Shown one piece after another: positions 62,547 to 64,000 of a DNA stretch of 64,000 nt. Made by a program: the position numbers and the translations under genes. Within the stretch, counting starts at the first letter, position 1. Each line of letters begins with the position of its first letter. The DNA comes from JAEUIE01 sp046350055 (GTDB lineage Bacteria > Planctomycetota > Planctomycetia > Gemmatales > HRBIN36): assembly GCA_046350055.1 (NCBI GenBank), contig JAXMBC010000001.1, forward strand, positions 3,596,001 through 3,660,000, given 5' to 3'. The notes under the pieces are model-generated. The model was not told the DNA's origin. It was given only the letters and a program-made list of their open reading frames with translations, and did no database searches.

Positions 62547-62798
62547 ATGGCCGACACGAACATCGAATCGCGGGTCATCGAGATCGTCAGCGAACAGATG
62601 GGCGTCAGCAAAGACCAAGTCAAGCGGGAAACCGAATTCCAGAAGGACCTCAACGCTGATTCGCTCGACGTTGTCGAACTAGTCATGGAACTGGAAGAAG
62701 AATTCGAAATTACCATCCCCGAAGATGCCCAGGATAAGATCAAGACCGTAGGCGCTGCCGTCGATTTCATCGACGCTGAACTTAAGAAGAAGAGCTAG
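62547..62798 (+). CDS. acpP: Acyl carrier protein
   Basis: 83-aa ACP that carries acyl chains on a phosphopantetheine arm in fatty acid synthesis. The attachment Ser39 lies in 'DLNADSLDVVELVMELEEEF', and 'ITIPEDAQDKIKTVGAAVDFI' is typical. GAGGAG precedes the ATG at 62547. The same frame is open further upstream, but that part is not ACP-like. fabF follows, the usual order. Confidence 0.97.
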   Translation: MADTNIESRVIEIVSEQMGVSKDQVKRETEFQKDLNADSLDVVELVMELEEEFEITIPEDAQDKIKTVGAAVDFIDAELKKKS

Positions 62799-62823
62799 CG
62801 ACTTGGGTCATTTACACTTGGAG

Positions 62824-62854
62824 GCAGCGGAGCTGATGCTTCCGCTGCTTTTTT
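62824..62854 (+). terminator. Intrinsic terminator after acpP
   Basis: Stem GCAGCGGAGC / GCTTCCGCTGC (one bulged T) with a TGAT loop, followed by TTTTTT. It lies 25 nt after the acpP stop, so fabF probably depends on read-through or its own promoter. Confidence 0.82.
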
Positions 62855-62950
62855 GTTAATTATCAGCTAACACCCGACAGCGCGAGTGAAGTTCTTGCAG
62901 ACATCACTCACGCTGGCATCCAAAAACCGTAAGTCTTCCTCCCCGTGCTG

Positions 62951-62976
62951 GCAGCTGATGGCTGACAGCTGAGAGC
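62951..62976. repeat. Short CTGA-type intergenic repeat before fabF
   Basis: Imperfect tandem units of AGCTGA / GGCTGA / CAGCTGA / GAGCT just upstream of fabF. It resembles short low-complexity repeats that recur between genes in many genomes. No function evident. Confidence 0.4.
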
Positions 62977-62990
62977 TTTGAGATAGAACC

Positions 62991-64000
62991 ATGTCACGAC
63001 GACGCGTAGTGCTGACCGGTCTTGGAACCATCAATCCTCTCGGCCGGACTGTTCCCACGTTTTGGGACAATCTGCTGGCTGGCAAAAGTGGCATTGGTCC
63101 ATGGACGCTTTTTGACGTAACAAATTACAAAGTCAAGTTCGGTGGTGAGATACGTAACTACCAGCCTAATCCCCAGATTATGGATAAGCGCCTGCAGAGA
63201 CGCATGGATCGTTACTCGCAATTCGCGCTAGAGGCGACTTACGAGGCCATTTTGGATAGCGGATTGCAACTGACCAAAGTGGAAGATAAAGAGAGTGAAA
63301 ATGCTTTTCATGTCGCAGACTACGATCCGTTCCGCATGGGTGTGATCCTGGGAAGTGGTATTGGTGGTCTCAATGAATATGAAGAGCAGCACGAAATCCT
63401 TCTGACCAAGGGGCCCACTCGTGTCAGTCCATTTGTGATCCCCAAGTTGATGGTGAATTCAGCGGCGGGGCAGATCAGCATCTATTACGGCATGCGTGGA
63501 CAGAACTTCGCCGTTGCTACAGCTTGTGCCTCCGCAGCCAATGCCATCGGCAGCGCTATGCGGGCTATTCAGCACGACGAAGCCGACCTGATCATTACCG
63601 GTGGTAGTGAGGCAGCCATGACACGCATGGGTCTATCGGGTTTTATTCAGTGCATGGCGTTATCCACACGCAACGATGCTCCTGAAAAAGCCTGTCGCCC
63701 CTGGGACAAAGATCGCGATGGCTTTGTACTGAGTGAAGGGGCCGGCATGGTGGTAATTGAAGAATATGAACATGCGAAAAAGCGCGGTGCGAAGATTTAT
63801 GGTGAACTGGTGGGTTATGGCGCAACAGGTGATGCCTTTAACATCACTGCTCCTTGCCCCGATGGCAGCGGAGCCGCCAAGGCAGTGGAACTTGCATTGA
63901 AAGACGCCAGACTGAACGTCGATCAGGTAGACTACGTCAATGCTCACGCCACCAGCACACCCCTGGGTGATCTCGGTGAGACTACTGCAATCAAAAGTGT
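62991..64000 (+). CDS. fabF: Beta-ketoacyl-ACP synthase II (3' partial)
   Basis: First 336 codons of a condensing enzyme of fatty acid elongation, cut by the right edge (family length is about 415 aa). It starts MSRRRVVLTGLGTINPLG; the nucleophile Cys179 is in 'ATACASAANAIGSAM', and the first catalytic His lies near the end in 'VNAHATSTPLGD'. 'KACRPWDKDRDGFVLSEGAGM' is typical of FabF. The second catalytic His region is outside the window. Confidence 0.96.
   Translation, partial: MSRRRVVLTGLGTINPLGRTVPTFWDNLLAGKSGIGPWTLFDVTNYKVKFGGEIRNYQPNPQIMDKRLQRRMDRYSQFALEATYEAILDSGLQLTKVEDKESENAFHVADYDPFRMGVILGSGIGGLNEYEEQHEILLTKGPTRVSPFVIPKLMVNSAAGQISIYYGMRGQNFAVATACASAANAIGSAMRAIQHDEADLIITGGSEAAMTRMGLSGFIQCMALSTRNDAPEKACRPWDKDRDGFVLSEGAGMVVIEEYEHAKKRGAKIYGELVGYGATGDAFNITAPCPDGSGAAKAVELALKDARLNVDQVDYVNAHATSTPLGDLGETTAIKS

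Overview
The window looks like chromosomal DNA of a planctomycete, probably of the Gemmatales/Gemmataceae type. The signs are a DUF1559 protein, a Ser/Thr kinase overlapping an ECF-like sigma factor, a FecR/HEAT protein, a 'VHEWGT' secreted protein, an N-terminal-HTH response regulator, a DUF4416 protein and a long IleRS with an unusual KMSKS loop. Gene density is high, both strands are used, and I found no tRNA, rRNA, CRISPR array, insertion sequence or prophage. The first gene (FecR) is probably cut at the left edge and the last (fabF) is cut at the right edge.

Layout. 1-3 kb: FecR/HEAT protein and a secreted HEWGT protein. 3-7.2 kb (minus): MoxR ATPase, DUF58 and BatA/vWA operon. 7.3-10.3 kb: kinase and sigma factor joined by a 4-nt overlap. 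10.4-11.6 kb: DtxR/FeoA-type regulator and CYTH protein. 11.7-17.8 kb (minus): a run with rnpA, a CbpA-like J-protein, two adjacent large membrane-type GTPases and thiO. 17.9-18.5 kb: an Imm8-like orphan immunity gene facing a compact minus-strand RNA unit. 18.6-21.4 kb: TIM-barrel protein, endonuclease IV, DUF1559 protein. 21.5-26.8 kb: pstC-pstA-pstB with enlarged permeases. 26.9-30.4 kb: ComF, GNAT, ABC-2 permease. 30.4-34.9 kb: HTH/receiver protein, a long gap, gyrB, greA. 35-39.5 kb: VOC, DUF4416, arylamine acetyltransferase, serine hydrolase, radical SAM. 39.4-45.1 kb: ileS and recJ. 45.2-51.1 kb: TIM barrel, DoxX, ABC-2 permease, hypotheticals, Y-family polymerase behind a GTAC palindrome. 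51.2-54.9 kb (minus): secretin, lipoprotein and TPR lipoprotein. 55-58.8 kb: SolA-like oxidase and a two-component pair. 58.9-64 kb: housekeeping secG, yicC-gmk-rpoZ, polyprenyl synthase, acpP-fabF.

The most striking unexplained element is at about 18290-18534 on the minus strand. A consensus -35 (TTGACA), a 17-nt spacer and a TATGGT -10 are followed by about 210 nt of structured, gene-free sequence. That stretch carries an 11-nt perfect complement to the 16S rRNA 3' end and a possible 26-codon ORF whose stop lies at the loop/stem junction of a 12-bp intrinsic terminator with a U-tract. I do not recognise it as any known RNA family. Other points of interest are the paired GTPases, a possible SOS-type operator before the Y-family polymerase, a receiver domain with an eroded acidic pocket, the pst operon without pstS or phoU, and rnpA without rpmH. 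All assignments come from reading motifs in the sequence; no database search was possible.
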